From CAZWDL01 sp964632995 (GTDB taxonomy: Bacteria > Bacteroidota > Bacteroidia > Chitinophagales > Saprospiraceae): 64,000 bases of DNA. The notes under the pieces are model-generated. The model was not told the DNA's origin. It ran no database searches and was given only the letters and a program-made list of their open reading frames with translations. The stretch covers positions 1 through 64,000 of the forward strand of contig CAZWDL010000024.1 of NCBI GenBank assembly GCA_964632995.1, in the 5' to 3' direction. Of this stretch, positions 52,404 to 61,527 are shown piece by piece. Each line of letters begins with the position of its first letter. Position 1 is the stretch's first letter. The position numbers and the translations under genes are program-made.

Positions 52404-53441
52404 ATGCGGGTAATTTTTCTTCTTCTGCTATTACCGGCTTTTCTTTGGGGACAGGAGAGCATACCGGTAATCGACAACCTGGACCTCGGGACTGTTCCGG
52501 CTGGAACCATTAAAAAGTACTGGCTACACCTGGCAGACAATGGCCTGAGTCAGCCGGTATACGTTCCGGTGATCGTTGCCAAGGGATATATGACGGGGCC
52601 GGTACTAGGGCTGGTGGCGGCCATCCACGGCAATGAACTGAACGGCATTCCGGTGATCCAGCAAATTTTCCGGGAACTCGACCACGGAGAAATGCAAGGA
52701 ACCGTCGTGGGAGTGCCGGGGCTCAATGCCTTTGCCATCCCATTGGATCAGCGGGAGTACATGGACGGGATAGACCTGAACCGGGTATTCCCGGGCAGTG
52801 CCGGCGGGCCGGTGAGCAGCCAGTATGTCCACCGTGCCTTCGACCGCCTGATCCGTCATTTCGACTATCAGATCGATATGCACACAGCCAGCTTCGGCCG
52901 CATCAACGCTTTCTACGTGCGAGCTGACCTGTCTGTAGACACGCTGGCTCAGCTCGCCCGCCTGCAGGAACCCGATATCATTCTGAACAGCAAAGGCCCC
53001 TCAGTAGGGCAGGCTGCCGCCGGCGGGCGGGCACTGCGCTCCGAAGCCACGGCCGCCGGCATTCCCACCATCACTATCGAATACGGCAATCCGCAGGTAT
53101 ACCAACCGGAGCTGATCGAACGGGGTATCGCCGGTATTCGTCGTACCCTGGAGTATTTTGGGATACAGCCGTTCGGGGAAAGTGCGGAAGCTGAAGAAGC
53201 GCCTCACTACTGCAAAAAGTCCTACTGGGTTTACACCGATGCCGGCGGACTGCTGGAAGTGCTGCCTGATTTGAACCAGGTTGTGGAACAGGGAGAACGA
53301 ATCGCCGTACTGCGCAATCCGTTTGGAGATGTCATTCGGGAATATTACGCGCCGGAGCGGGGCGTAGTCATCGGGAAAAGTACCAACCCGGTGAATATGA
53401 ACGGCGGGCGGATACTGCATTTGGGGGTGTTGGAGGAATGA
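52404..53441 (+). CDS. Succinylglutamate desuccinylase/aspartoacylase-like zinc carboxypeptidase
   Basis: M14-type zinc hydrolase fold. A signal peptide is followed by AAIHGNELNGIPVIQ (His and Glu zinc ligands). Next come GVPGLNAFAIPLDQR, DLNRVFPGS, and the third ligand His in YQIDMHTASFGR. The C-terminal strands TDAGGLLEVLPDLNQVVEQG and YAPERGVVIGKSTNPVN fit the AstE/AspA superfamily. Cytoplasmic family members remove acyl groups from amino acids; the signal peptide here means a periplasmic relative with an unknown substrate. Confidence 0.85.
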   Translation: MRVIFLLLLLPAFLWGQESIPVIDNLDLGTVPAGTIKKYWLHLADNGLSQPVYVPVIVAKGYMTGPVLGLVAAIHGNELNGIPVIQQIFRELDHGEMQGTVVGVPGLNAFAIPLDQREYMDGIDLNRVFPGSAGGPVSSQYVHRAFDRLIRHFDYQIDMHTASFGRINAFYVRADLSVDTLAQLARLQEPDIILNSKGPSVGQAAAGGRALRSEATAAGIPTITIEYGNPQVYQPELIERGIAGIRRTLEYFGIQPFGESAEAEEAPHYCKKSYWVYTDAGGLLEVLPDLNQVVEQGERIAVLRNPFGDVIREYYAPERGVVIGKSTNPVNMNGGRILHLGVLEE

Positions 53442-53483
53442 GTGGCTGATGAAAAAGAAACTTCATACTGATACCTGGTTTTC

Positions 53484-55139
53484 ATGAAAAGTGACCTGCT
53501 TTTTCATCTCGTATTGTTCTTGGCATTGCTTGCTACCGCATGCAAAGATGGACAGGAACATTCTCCCCCTTTCCCCGTAGGCGTCGTCACAGCGGCCTCT
53601 CCTGAAGCATCCGAAGCCGGACAGCTTATTCTCGAAAAGGGCGGCAATGCCGTCGATGCGGCCGTTGCGGTGGCCTTTGCCCTGGGCGTCACCGAGCCGG
53701 CCATGTCAGGTTTGGGAGGAGGCACGCAAGTGCTATTGGCCCTTCCCGGGGAAGAACCTATCGCCATTAACGGCTCCACCTATGCACCGGCCGCTACGCC
53801 GGCAGATGCGACAGCAGAAGACCTGACTTACCACTGCCGGAGTACCATACCCTCGACCGTGCGGGTGCTCGACTACCTTTGGCGCAAATACGGAAGCGGG
53901 CGTATTACCTGGCGGCAGTTGCTGGCGCCGGCCATTCGCTATGCGGACCGTGGTTTCGCCGTGGGAACTTTTCGCCATCAGGTATACCGGCGCTATGCGG
54001 CGTCTCTGCAGGACAGCCCCCATGCAACGGAATTCTTCCTCCTGCCCGACGGAACCATTCCCGCGCCGGGCGATACCCTTCGTCAACCGGTGCTGGCCCG
54101 CACCCTGCGCCGCCTGGCGGAGGAAGGCCCCATGGATTTCTATCAGGGAAAGATGGCCGAACAGATCGCCACCGATATGGCCATGAACGGAGGATGGATC
54201 ACCTTGGAGGACCTCAGGCAGTTTCCCGAACCGGAGGTACTGCCGGCCCTCCACAGCACTTATCGCGGTTACGACGTCTATACTCAACCGCCTCCCTGCG
54301 GCGGCTGGACGGTACTGCTGATGCTTCATTTGTTGGAACAGTTGCCTGAAACCAGCCTGGCTCCCGGCGCCGTTCCGGAACGCCTGCTCGCCCTGGTTCG
54401 CGCCCTGGACGCCGGACACCAGGATCGCTCAGAGGCGCCGGTGACCAACCTGCTCGATTACCAGGCAGAGGTGGCTCAAAAACTAGATAAGGCTTACGCC
54501 AAAAAACTATTGGATGCTTATCAGATTGAAGAAAAAATCAAAGCGCCGGCAGCTACGGAAGGCGAAACCACCCACTTCTCCGTCGTGGATGCCGAGGGTA
54601 TGGCGGTTGCCGTAACGGCCAGCATCAATGCCTATTTTGGCGCGAAAGCAGCCTCGCCGCAGCTCGGATTTTTGTACAACACCTATATGGATGATTTCGA
54701 ACTGGGGGATCCGGATCACCCTTTCGCTATCCGGCCGGGCGCCATGGCTTACTCTTCCATGAGCCCGACTATGGTTCAGGAGAACGGGGAAACGGTCCTG
54801 GTGCTCGGCAGTCCGGGGAGTAAAAGAATCATCTCCACCGTCGCTCAGTTAACTCAGCGATGGATCGACGGCGAACGGGATATTGCAACCCTCGTCGCCG
54901 CCCCCCGCGTCCACGTCATCAATGGAAAAGTGTATCTGGAAGATATGAAAATGCCCGCCGCCTGGCGGCAGCAAATACGCCGCACCGGGTATGAAATCGC
55001 TTTTCCCAGCTACGAGCTCACCCAAAACGGACTTAATGCTTATTTTGGCGGAGTCCATGCCATCGCCCGCGAAAATGGCCGCTGGCATGGCGCCGCCGAT
55101 CCGCGACGGGACGGAAGGGTGATGGGGGAGGGATACTAG
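53484..55139 (+). CDS. ggt: Gamma-glutamyltransferase (GGT)
   Basis: Secreted Ntn-hydrolase, made as one chain and self-cleaved. Lipobox LLATAC after the signal peptide. Large subunit: GNAVDAAVAVAFALGVTEPAMSGLGGG (split across residues 50-80). The small subunit starts at Thr362 in GETTHFSVVD, the nucleophile, and contains NSYxxFG-like INAYFGAKAA, YSSMSPT and LGSPGSKRI. It cleaves gamma-glutamyl bonds of glutathione-like peptides. The stop codon TAG at 55137-55139 lies inside the first units of a heptad array. Confidence 0.92.
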   Translation: MKSDLLFHLVLFLALLATACKDGQEHSPPFPVGVVTAASPEASEAGQLILEKGGNAVDAAVAVAFALGVTEPAMSGLGGGTQVLLALPGEEPIAINGSTYAPAATPADATAEDLTYHCRSTIPSTVRVLDYLWRKYGSGRITWRQLLAPAIRYADRGFAVGTFRHQVYRRYAASLQDSPHATEFFLLPDGTIPAPGDTLRQPVLARTLRRLAEEGPMDFYQGKMAEQIATDMAMNGGWITLEDLRQFPEPEVLPALHSTYRGYDVYTQPPPCGGWTVLLMLHLLEQLPETSLAPGAVPERLLALVRALDAGHQDRSEAPVTNLLDYQAEVAQKLDKAYAKKLLDAYQIEEKIKAPAATEGETTHFSVVDAEGMAVAVTASINAYFGAKAASPQLGFLYNTYMDDFELGDPDHPFAIRPGAMAYSSMSPTMVQENGETVLVLGSPGSKRIISTVAQLTQRWIDGERDIATLVAAPRVHVINGKVYLEDMKMPAAWRQQIRRTGYEIAFPSYELTQNGLNAYFGGVHAIARENGRWHGAADPRRDGRVMGEGY

Positions 55140-55179
55140 ATGCTGGATACTAGATGCTAGATGGGTGCTGGGTGCTGGC
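55131..55179. repeat. Seven-unit heptad array spanning the ggt stop codon
   Basis: Units ggatact, agatgct, ggatact, agatgct, agatggg, tgctggg, tgctggc follow each other without gaps. The ggt stop codon (tag, 55137-55139) is formed at the junction of units 1 and 2. Confidence 0.85.
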
Positions 55180-55246
55180 GAATTCAGCATCTATTTTGAA
55201 AAACAGATGAAGCAATTTTCAATTTTTTTTCATAAAAAATTCCACC

Positions 55247-55627
55247 GTGAAATACATCTCTACCCGCAAAGCTCCGATACCGGCCGGGCACTACGCCCAG
55301 GCAACCGTGCTGCGCGATATGGTCTTCGTTTCCGGACAACTGCCCGTCGATCCGGCAACCGGAGCCATCGTTCCGGGCTCCATCACTGAACAGACCGAAC
55401 AGGTACTGCAAAACGTAGAAGCCGTCCTGGAAGCCGCCGGCAGCGGCATCGGCAACGTGCTGAAGACAACCATCTATATAGCCGATATCGAGCTTTGGGG
55501 CGAGGTCAACGCTATTTATGGCCGCCATTTTGGTAAGCATCGTCCCGCGCGGGCAGTCGTGCCGGTGCCTACGCTGCACCACGGGGCATTGATTGAAATG
55601 GAGGCGATTGCGTATATTCCGGGGTAG
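55247..55627 (+). CDS. ridA: RidA/YjgF family enamine-imine deaminase
   Basis: 126 residues beginning at GTG (55247), MKYISTRKAPIPAGHYAQAT, then FVSGQLPVDPATG (the conserved GQ and P-x-G motif), a central LKTTIYIADI strand, and a C-terminal GALIEMEAIAYIPG with the active-site Arg/Glu pattern (RAVVPVPTLHHGALIE). RidA hydrolyses reactive enamine/imine intermediates from PLP enzymes. Its company with the aminotransferase and GGT fits amino-acid catabolism. A short-period array begins 2 bp after the stop. Confidence 0.9.
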   Translation: MKYISTRKAPIPAGHYAQATVLRDMVFVSGQLPVDPATGAIVPGSITEQTEQVLQNVEAVLEAAGSGIGNVLKTTIYIADIELWGEVNAIYGRHFGKHRPARAVVPVPTLHHGALIEMEAIAYIPG

Positions 55628-55628
55628 A

Positions 55629-55805
55629 GTTTAGAAGTTTAGCGCCCTGACTGCTTTGCAGCAGGGCTGTTTAGGAGTTTAGGGCTTGTCGTGGAAAAAT
55701 CCGGGAGAACCGGGTTTTATCTTAGCTAATCATGGCTAGCCCCTAAACTCCTAAACCAGCTGCTCCGAAGGAGCGGTAACTAAACTTCTAAACTCTTCTA
55801 AACTC
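55629..55805. repeat. Composite 8-bp-period array (TTTAG family), copy 2
   Basis: Left units gtttagaa, gtttagcg and gtttagga, gtttaggg; right units ccctaaactc, ctaaacc, ctaaactt, ctaaactc; between them the hairpin cores ctgctttgcag and gctccgaaggagc. The whole can fold into one long stem. It shares the outer units, but not the cores, with 30043-30186. Confidence 0.8.
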
Positions 55806-55841
55806 CCGGCAAGCATTTCAACACACAACCTAAAACACATC

Positions 55842-56936
55842 ATGACCAGAACACTCACTTTGCTGCTATTCCTCGCCGTAACGACAGGCCTGCTACCTGC
55901 CCAAACGAACGAGGAACTGAAAGAAGAACTCGAATCCGTCAATGAACGGCTTTCAAGCCTGCGCCACCAATTCAATGCCCTGGATAAGGCCATCGACGAT
56001 GTGCTGTGGTACCAGCGTCTGGATGAGGATGCCTACATCGACAAGGTGGAGCTGACAGGGCCGCCCCTGGGCGAGGAGAAGGCGAAACTCAACCGGGGCG
56101 CCGCCAATCCGCTATACTACACTAATCCGTTACGGATCAAAACCTACGTTTTCATCCCCAAGGATATCGATCCGGATCAGGAATACCCGTTGCTTGTCTT
56201 TCCTCATGGCGGCGTTCATAGTGATTTTAATACCGGCTACGTGCATATCGTCCGGGAGCTGCTGGCACAGCAGTACATCATCGTGGCGCCGGAATACCGG
56301 GGCAGCACCGGCTACGGCGGCGGCTATTACCGTTCCATTGATTACGGCGGCAAAGAAATAGAGGACGTCAAAGCCTGCCGCGACTATATGCTTGAAAATT
56401 ACGACCTGGTTGACGAAGACCGCGTCGGCATTCTGGGCTGGAGCCACGGCGGGCTGATCACGCTCATGAACCTCTTCGACTACCCCGATGCCTACAAAGT
56501 GGGATACGCCGGCGTACCCGTCAGCGATCTCATTGCCCGCATGGGTTACAAGACCCAGGGCTATCGCGATCTTTACTCAGTAGATTACCATATCGGTAAA
56601 ACGGCCCACGAAGATCCCGACGAATACCGCCGCCGCTCGCCGGCCTGGCAGGCCCACAAGCTGGAAACCCCGCTGCTCATTCACACCAATACCAACGATT
56701 CCGACGTCAACGTGCTGGAAGTAGAGCATCTGATCAACGCCCTGAAGGCCCACAACAAGGACTTCGAATACCAGATCTACGAAGACCAGCCCGGCGGCCA
56801 CCGCTTCGACCGGATGGATACCCGGAACGCCAAGGAGATACGCCTGAAAGTCTACGGTTTCCTTGCCCAGTATCTGAACCCGCCGCGGCCCTTCGAAAAC
56901 CTGCAAGCGCTGCAGCGGGCGAGCTATGGGTTCTGA
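55842..56936 (+). CDS. Secreted S9-type prolyl oligopeptidase-like alpha/beta hydrolase
   Basis: Signal peptide (LLLFLAVTTGLLPAQ), a short coiled-coil-like stretch, then the catalytic domain: PLLVFPHGGVHSDFN (oxyanion region), GSTGYGGGYYRSIDYGGKE, nucleophile Ser in GILGWSHGGLITLM, Asp region LETPLLIHTNTNDSDVNV, and His in GGHRFDRMD. It lacks the N-terminal beta-propeller of true prolyl oligopeptidases, so this is the compact 364-residue relative; it probably hydrolyses peptides or esters in the periplasm. Confidence 0.88.
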   Translation: MTRTLTLLLFLAVTTGLLPAQTNEELKEELESVNERLSSLRHQFNALDKAIDDVLWYQRLDEDAYIDKVELTGPPLGEEKAKLNRGAANPLYYTNPLRIKTYVFIPKDIDPDQEYPLLVFPHGGVHSDFNTGYVHIVRELLAQQYIIVAPEYRGSTGYGGGYYRSIDYGGKEIEDVKACRDYMLENYDLVDEDRVGILGWSHGGLITLMNLFDYPDAYKVGYAGVPVSDLIARMGYKTQGYRDLYSVDYHIGKTAHEDPDEYRRRSPAWQAHKLETPLLIHTNTNDSDVNVLEVEHLINALKAHNKDFEYQIYEDQPGGHRFDRMDTRNAKEIRLKVYGFLAQYLNPPRPFENLQALQRASYGF

Positions 56937-57038
56937 GCCCCGGGAGGGCCTTTCCCAGCTCCTCCTGGTTTTGGTCACTGTACCTCTCCGAACGAAAACG
57001 AATAAGCTTTACCAAATACTTTTCAAAACCTTCCACCA

Positions 57039-58319
57039 ATGTTTGGGTATCAGCCAGCGTATTTACTCATCAGCCTAATTCTATTTTTTCATCCTGCGCA
57101 TATCCCGGGACAATCCACTGGATCCCTCAAATTACTGGTCCCCGACCGGGTCTACGACGGCGAGGCGATGCACGACGGCTGGGCGGTTCTGGTGGAAGGA
57201 AAGCGCATCGTTGCCGCCGGATCACTGGCTTCCTTGTCGTTGCCGGCGGGTACGGAGCACATCGAATTGCCCGGGCTGACCCTGCTCCCCGGCATGATCG
57301 AAGGCCACTCCCATATCCTGCTCCATCCCTACAACGAAACCTCCTGGAACGACCAGGTCCTGGTGGAATCCCAGGCCGAGCGGGTAGCCCGCGCTACCGT
57401 GCACGTACGCCGCACACTGGAGGCGGGCTTCACCACGATGCGCGACCTGGGGTCCGAAGGGGCGGGCTATGCCGATGTGGGGGTAAAAACGGCTATTGAA
57501 AAGAACGTCATTCCGGGGCCGCGCTTACTGGTAGCGGGACCGGCCATTGTGACTACCGGAAGCTACGGGCCGAAGGGCTTCGCTCCCCACGTTGAAGTAC
57601 CGCTGGGCGCCAATCCGGCCGATGGTCACGATAACCTGACTCAGGAAGTACGCCGGCAGATCGGCGGCGGCGCGGATGTGATCAAAGTTTATGCGGATTA
57701 CCGCTGGGGCCCCAACGGCGAAGCCATGCCTACCTTTACCCTGGAGGAACTGCAGCTTATCGTAGAAGTGGCCAACAGCAGCGGCCGGCCCGTAGTAGCT
57801 CACGCCGCCACCGCCGAAGGCATGCGGCGCGCGGCCCTCGCCGGCGTGGCAACCGTCGAACACGGCGACGGCGGTACGCCCGAGGTGTTCGAGCTGATGG
57901 CGGAGCGAGGTGTCGCGCTCTGTCCCACCCTGGCCGCCCCCGACGCTATTCTGCGGTACCGCGGTTGGAATAAAGGCGTCGATCCGGAACCGGCGCGCAT
58001 CACCCGGAAGAAAAAGAGCTTCAAAGCGGCGCTTGCGGCCGGCATTCCTATCGTGGCCGGTGGCGATGTGGGTGTCTTTCCGCATGGCGACAACGTTCGT
58101 GAACTGGAACTGATGGTCGAATACGGGATGCCCGCCGCTGAGGTACTCCACGCTGTGACGGCCGGTAATGCTCGACTGCTGGGCCTCGAAGACCGCGGCC
58201 GCGTCGAAGCCGGACTGCTTGCCGATCTGGTGGCGGTAGAAGGACGGCCTGAAGAGCAGATTTCGGATTTGCGAAAGCTGCGGTGGGTGATGAAGGACGG
58301 AAAGGTGGTGGGGAATTGA
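57039..58319 (+). CDS. Secreted amidohydrolase (imidazolonepropionase / Xaa-Pro dipeptidase-like)
   Basis: Metal-dependent TIM-barrel hydrolase with a signal peptide (LLISLILFFHPAHIPGQ). N-terminal metal motif HSH in MIEGHSHILLHP. The barrel continues with EAGFTTMRDLGSEG, then GGGADVIKVYADY (Lys ligand position) and PVVAHAATAEGM and VEHGDG (His ligands). The last metal Asp lies in VAGGDVGVFPHG. The C-terminal beta-sandwich closes with GLLADLVAVEGRP. The subgroup includes predicted dipeptidases and imidazolonepropionase-like enzymes; the peptide neighbourhood favours the former. Confidence 0.88.
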   Translation: MFGYQPAYLLISLILFFHPAHIPGQSTGSLKLLVPDRVYDGEAMHDGWAVLVEGKRIVAAGSLASLSLPAGTEHIELPGLTLLPGMIEGHSHILLHPYNETSWNDQVLVESQAERVARATVHVRRTLEAGFTTMRDLGSEGAGYADVGVKTAIEKNVIPGPRLLVAGPAIVTTGSYGPKGFAPHVEVPLGANPADGHDNLTQEVRRQIGGGADVIKVYADYRWGPNGEAMPTFTLEELQLIVEVANSSGRPVVAHAATAEGMRRAALAGVATVEHGDGGTPEVFELMAERGVALCPTLAAPDAILRYRGWNKGVDPEPARITRKKKSFKAALAAGIPIVAGGDVGVFPHGDNVRELELMVEYGMPAAEVLHAVTAGNARLLGLEDRGRVEAGLLADLVAVEGRPEEQISDLRKLRWVMKDGKVVGN

Positions 58320-58321
58320 GG

Positions 58322-58361
58322 AGGGGAGAACGGGAAAATAGAAGATAGGGAGAAGGGGAGA
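58322..58361. repeat. 8-bp-period purine-rich array just after the amidohydrolase stop
   Basis: Five octads: aggggaga, acgggaaa, atagaaga, tagggaga, aggggaga. The array starts 2 bp after the stop codon. Confidence 0.65.
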
Positions 58362-58670
58362 ATTGTGAAAAACCAGGCAGCGTAATCTTTATTTGCAACG
58401 TTCGGAAAAATACGCAATCTTTGATGAGAAAACATCGCGATTGAAAAGTTGTTATTAACTACTTTTGAAAAAATGATACAGGCGATGCGGCAGGAGTTTC
58501 GGAAAAGTGCTCCTGTAATTTTCAGTAAGAACGCACACTCATTTCTGACATCGCTTGAACCACAATAGACGACGGCGGCCGTGCCGTCTTCTCCTTTCTT
58601 GAAAGATTTTTAGTTACAATCGGATTAGTACAAACTGGTACGGAAAAATGCTCATTGGATCGATGATCCG
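58362..58670. other. Gene-free stretch before the gutted susC
   Basis: 309 bp, AT-rich with no gene. A weak terminator-like hairpin (agacg/cgtct arms at 58567-58571 and 58585-58589, followed by a pyrimidine run) lies at the centre-right. Confidence 0.35.
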
Positions 58671-60530
58671 ATGAGACTTATTATTCATTTAAATCAAATG
58701 ATTATGTTTCAAAAGTTTACCCTTTTGTTACTGTGTGGTATGTCGTTCCTAGGGAATGTCATAGCGCAGCAATCCGTCTCCGGTACGGTCACCGACCAGG
58801 AGGGGGAACCGCTGATCGGTGTGAATATCATCGTTCAGGGCACCGCTCAGGGAACGGTAACCGACTTTGACGGCACCTATCAGGTTGAGGTTCCTTCCGG
58901 GGAATCCGTATTGGTTTTTTCCTACACCGGCTACGCGCAGCAGGAGATACCGGTCAACGGCCGCAGTACGATTAATGTGACCATGGAAGAGTCGGCGGAA
59001 CTTCTCGATGAGGTGGTCGTCAGCGCCCTGGGCTTCACCCAGCGAAAGGACGAAATGGGCTCGACCTACTCGACGATAGCCGCTGATGATATGGTTCGCT
59101 CCGGAGAAGCTACCATGGTGAACGGTCTGGCCGGGCGGTGCGGATGTGGTCAACGAATCCGGCGCCCGCTTTGTGGCTGATGACGGCACCGTCTATTACC
59201 CGATCACGGAGAAGCGTTCGCAGGAAACTTCAACGAAAGCAACTTCGACGCCGTTTTCCGCAACGGTCATGTCTATCAGAACGACCTGACGATCAGCGGC
59301 GGCTCCGACAAATCGACCTTCTTCTTCAGCCTCGGTCGTCTGGATCAGGACGGCATCATTCGGAACAGCTACTACGACCGGACCAACGTGCGCCTGAACA
59401 ACCAGACCTTCTTCAACAACTGGTTGAACATGACCACCAGGGCTTCCTATATCAACTCCAACGCCAACCGTATTCAGCAGAGCTCTAACGTGGCCGGTCT
59501 TTATTTGGGGCTGTTGCGCAATGCTCCTGATGTCGACATCCGGGACTATAGAGGCACCTACATCAACGCCAGTGGCCAGGAGTTTCCCCTGGCTCACCGC
59601 GCCTACCGCCGCCACCTCGGCGGCCCGGCGGCGCCCGCTTACAATAACCCGTTATGGACCACCGAGGAGCAGGAAGCGACCACCAAGATCGACCGCTTCC
59701 TCCTGTCTTCCGAGCTGAATATCGATCCCACGCCCTGGCTGAAGTTTACCCTGCGCGGCGGCGTAGATACCTACACCGATCGCCGCAACTACTTCTGGCC
59801 GGTGAACAGCTCAGGAGAGGTGGACGGCCGCTTCAACGAAGACGTCATCCAGGAGCGGGAGACCAACTTCGACGCCATCGCCCGCGGCACCTTCCAGCTG
59901 AGCGACAACATCGGATTGCTGGCCACGCTGGGGTGGAACATCAACGACCGGCAGCGCAGATGGAATTACGCCCAGATCCGGGGCTTCCTGGCCAATGTAC
60001 GCCTCCCGACGACCGATATGAACACCAGCAACGGCGCCTCCACCGTGACTAACGGCAAACGCTTCGTCCGCTCCAACCGGGGCTACGGTGTGTTGTCTTT
60101 TGATCTGTACCAACAGCTGTTCGTCAACTTCTCCGGCGCCGTGGAAGCAGCTTCCAGTGTGCAGGGAAGCTTCTTCTATCCTTCCGTCGATGCCGCCTGG
60201 CAGTTTACCCGCCTGCCCGGGCTGTCAGGCAACAACCTGCTCTCCTTCGGTAAGCTGCGCGCCAGCTGGGGACAAGTGGGCGTACAGCCGCAGCCGCATC
60301 GCTTCGAAACGCTGGCGGAAGGCGGGTTTACCTATACCTCCTACAGCGATCCGCTGGACCTCAGTCTCTTCGGCGGAGGCTTCCGTGTAGATGACGATAA
60401 AGGAAACCCGGACCTGGTGCCGGAAGTCAAAACAGAGTGGGAAATCGGTACTGACCTGCGGTTCTTCCGCAATCGCCATGTGACGCGGTACATTATCGAA
60501 GCCCTGGATAACCCCGGGCTACACAACTAA
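58671..60530 (+). pseudogene. Second SusC/RagA-type receptor, plug deleted, frame broken, C terminus lost
   Basis: The start is intact: a signal, a carboxypeptidase-like domain (VSGTVTDQEGEPLIGVNI), and LLDEVVVSALGFTQRKDEMG. At about 59135, right after VNGLAG, the sequence jumps to a post-plug segment (GADVVNESGARFVADDG) in another frame, then back to the first frame at about 59220. The barrel continues to 60530 and stops with unrelated residues, about 300 residues short. No susD follows. Most of the plug, including the DGVP region, is missing. The gene cannot make a functional receptor. Confidence 0.85.
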
Positions 60531-60540
60531 ATCATCTAGA

Positions 60541-60830
60541 TCGCCGGTCCCGACAACGTCAGCCGCAATGCCGTCGCCGGCCTCTACGGCCGCCTGTCGG
60601 GCCGGCAACCGAAAGTTACCCACCTGCCGCGGGGCCTGCTGTAGATGCTCGGCGCCATCATTCGCCCTCTGCACCCGGGCGTGAGTAAACTGCTGCGCAT
60701 GAACGCCTATTTGGAACAGATCAATATGTCCTTTTATCCGACGGAAAACCAGTTGGATTTCCGAAAGACGGGGCTGGAAGAGTTTGTGCGGGAGCGGGTA
60801 AATGAGTATAGGTACTGGCAGTCAAAATAG
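60541..60830 (+). pseudogene. C-terminal remnant of an NAD(P)-binding SDR-like protein with internal TAG
   Basis: GPDNVSRNAVAGLYGRLSGR, then KVTHLPRGLL, TAG (60642-60644), then MLGAIIRPLHPGVSKLLRMN and NQLDFRKTGLEEFVRER. I read this as the end of an atypical SDR/NmrA-like protein (substrate-binding helices). The Rossmann N terminus is missing, replaced by the truncated susC. Another in-frame stop lies just before the similarity begins. Family assignment is by memory of the motif pattern. Confidence 0.5.
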
Positions 60831-60949
60831 CTCAAATCTTCAGCGTTCAAAGCTTTAACAGGTTAACAAAACCAAAAAACGATTGATATTTCAGGAGCTT
60901 TCTCCGTCTTTAAAGGGCCTCCGGACCAGGAAGTAAATCTTTTCAAGCC

Positions 60950-61522
60950 TCAGCCTTTCACCCAATTCCCCAACATTCTCCCGCCCTCCCGCGTTATAAA
61001 CGATTCCGGGTGAAACTGAACCCCCCGGATGTCGTACGCCGTATGCGCCAGCCCCATGATGATGCCGCCGGGGCCGGTGGCGGTTACGCGCAGGCTGCCG
61101 GGCAGTTCGTAGTCGCGCACCTCCCAGGAGTGATAGAGGCCGACGGTCGTCTGCCGGGGGATGCCCTGAAAAAGCCGGTCTACCGGCGGCCGGATCTCGA
61201 TTTCCACCGAGCGGCCGTGCAGTACGCCCGGCAGGTTGCCCAGCCGGGCGCCGAAGTAGCGGGCGATGGCCTGGTGGCCCAGGCAGATGCCCAGGATAGG
61301 CTTCTCTCGGTGGTACTCCTCCAGGATGCGAAACATGGCCGGGTACTCGTCGGGCAGGCCGGGGCCGGGGGAGAAGACGATGCGGTCGTAATCGGCGACC
61401 GCCGGCAGCTCCACCCGGTCGTGGGTGACCACCTCGAGGGTGCAGCCGTCTAAACGTCGGAACGATTCCACGAGGTTGTAGGTGAAGGAGTCGTAATTAT
61501 CGATTAACAGAATGCGTTGCAT
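60950..61522 (-). CDS. pabA: Aminodeoxychorismate/anthranilate synthase glutamine amidotransferase subunit
   Basis: Class I glutamine amidotransferase: LIDNYDSFTYNLVESF at the N terminus, nucleophile Cys in GICLGHQAIA, and catalytic His/Glu in FHPESF. It supplies ammonia to the chorismate-using partner. The adjoining pabB and pabC suggest the p-aminobenzoate (folate) branch rather than tryptophan. It is read divergently from pabB with only 5 bp between the two start codons, which is unusual for subunits that work together. Confidence 0.88.
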   Translation of the reverse strand: MQRILLIDNYDSFTYNLVESFRRLDGCTLEVVTHDRVELPAVADYDRIVFSPGPGLPDEYPAMFRILEEYHREKPILGICLGHQAIARYFGARLGNLPGVLHGRSVEIEIRPPVDRLFQGIPRQTTVGLYHSWEVRDYELPGSLRVTATGPGGIIMGLAHTAYDIRGVQFHPESFITREGGRMLGNWVKG

Positions 61523-61527
61523 AGCCG

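Noticed and set aside
55131..55179. CRISPR array
   Set aside because: Units are 7 bp, contiguous and without spacers; no cas gene is present. The other short-period arrays were rejected as CRISPR for the same reason.
22638..60644. TAG recoding (suppressed amber codons) in this organism
   Set aside because: Two broken genes have in-frame TAG, but TAG also ends intact genes such as lgt (4689), glk (33865) and ggt (55137) with non-coding DNA after it. Ordinary nonsense mutation is simpler.
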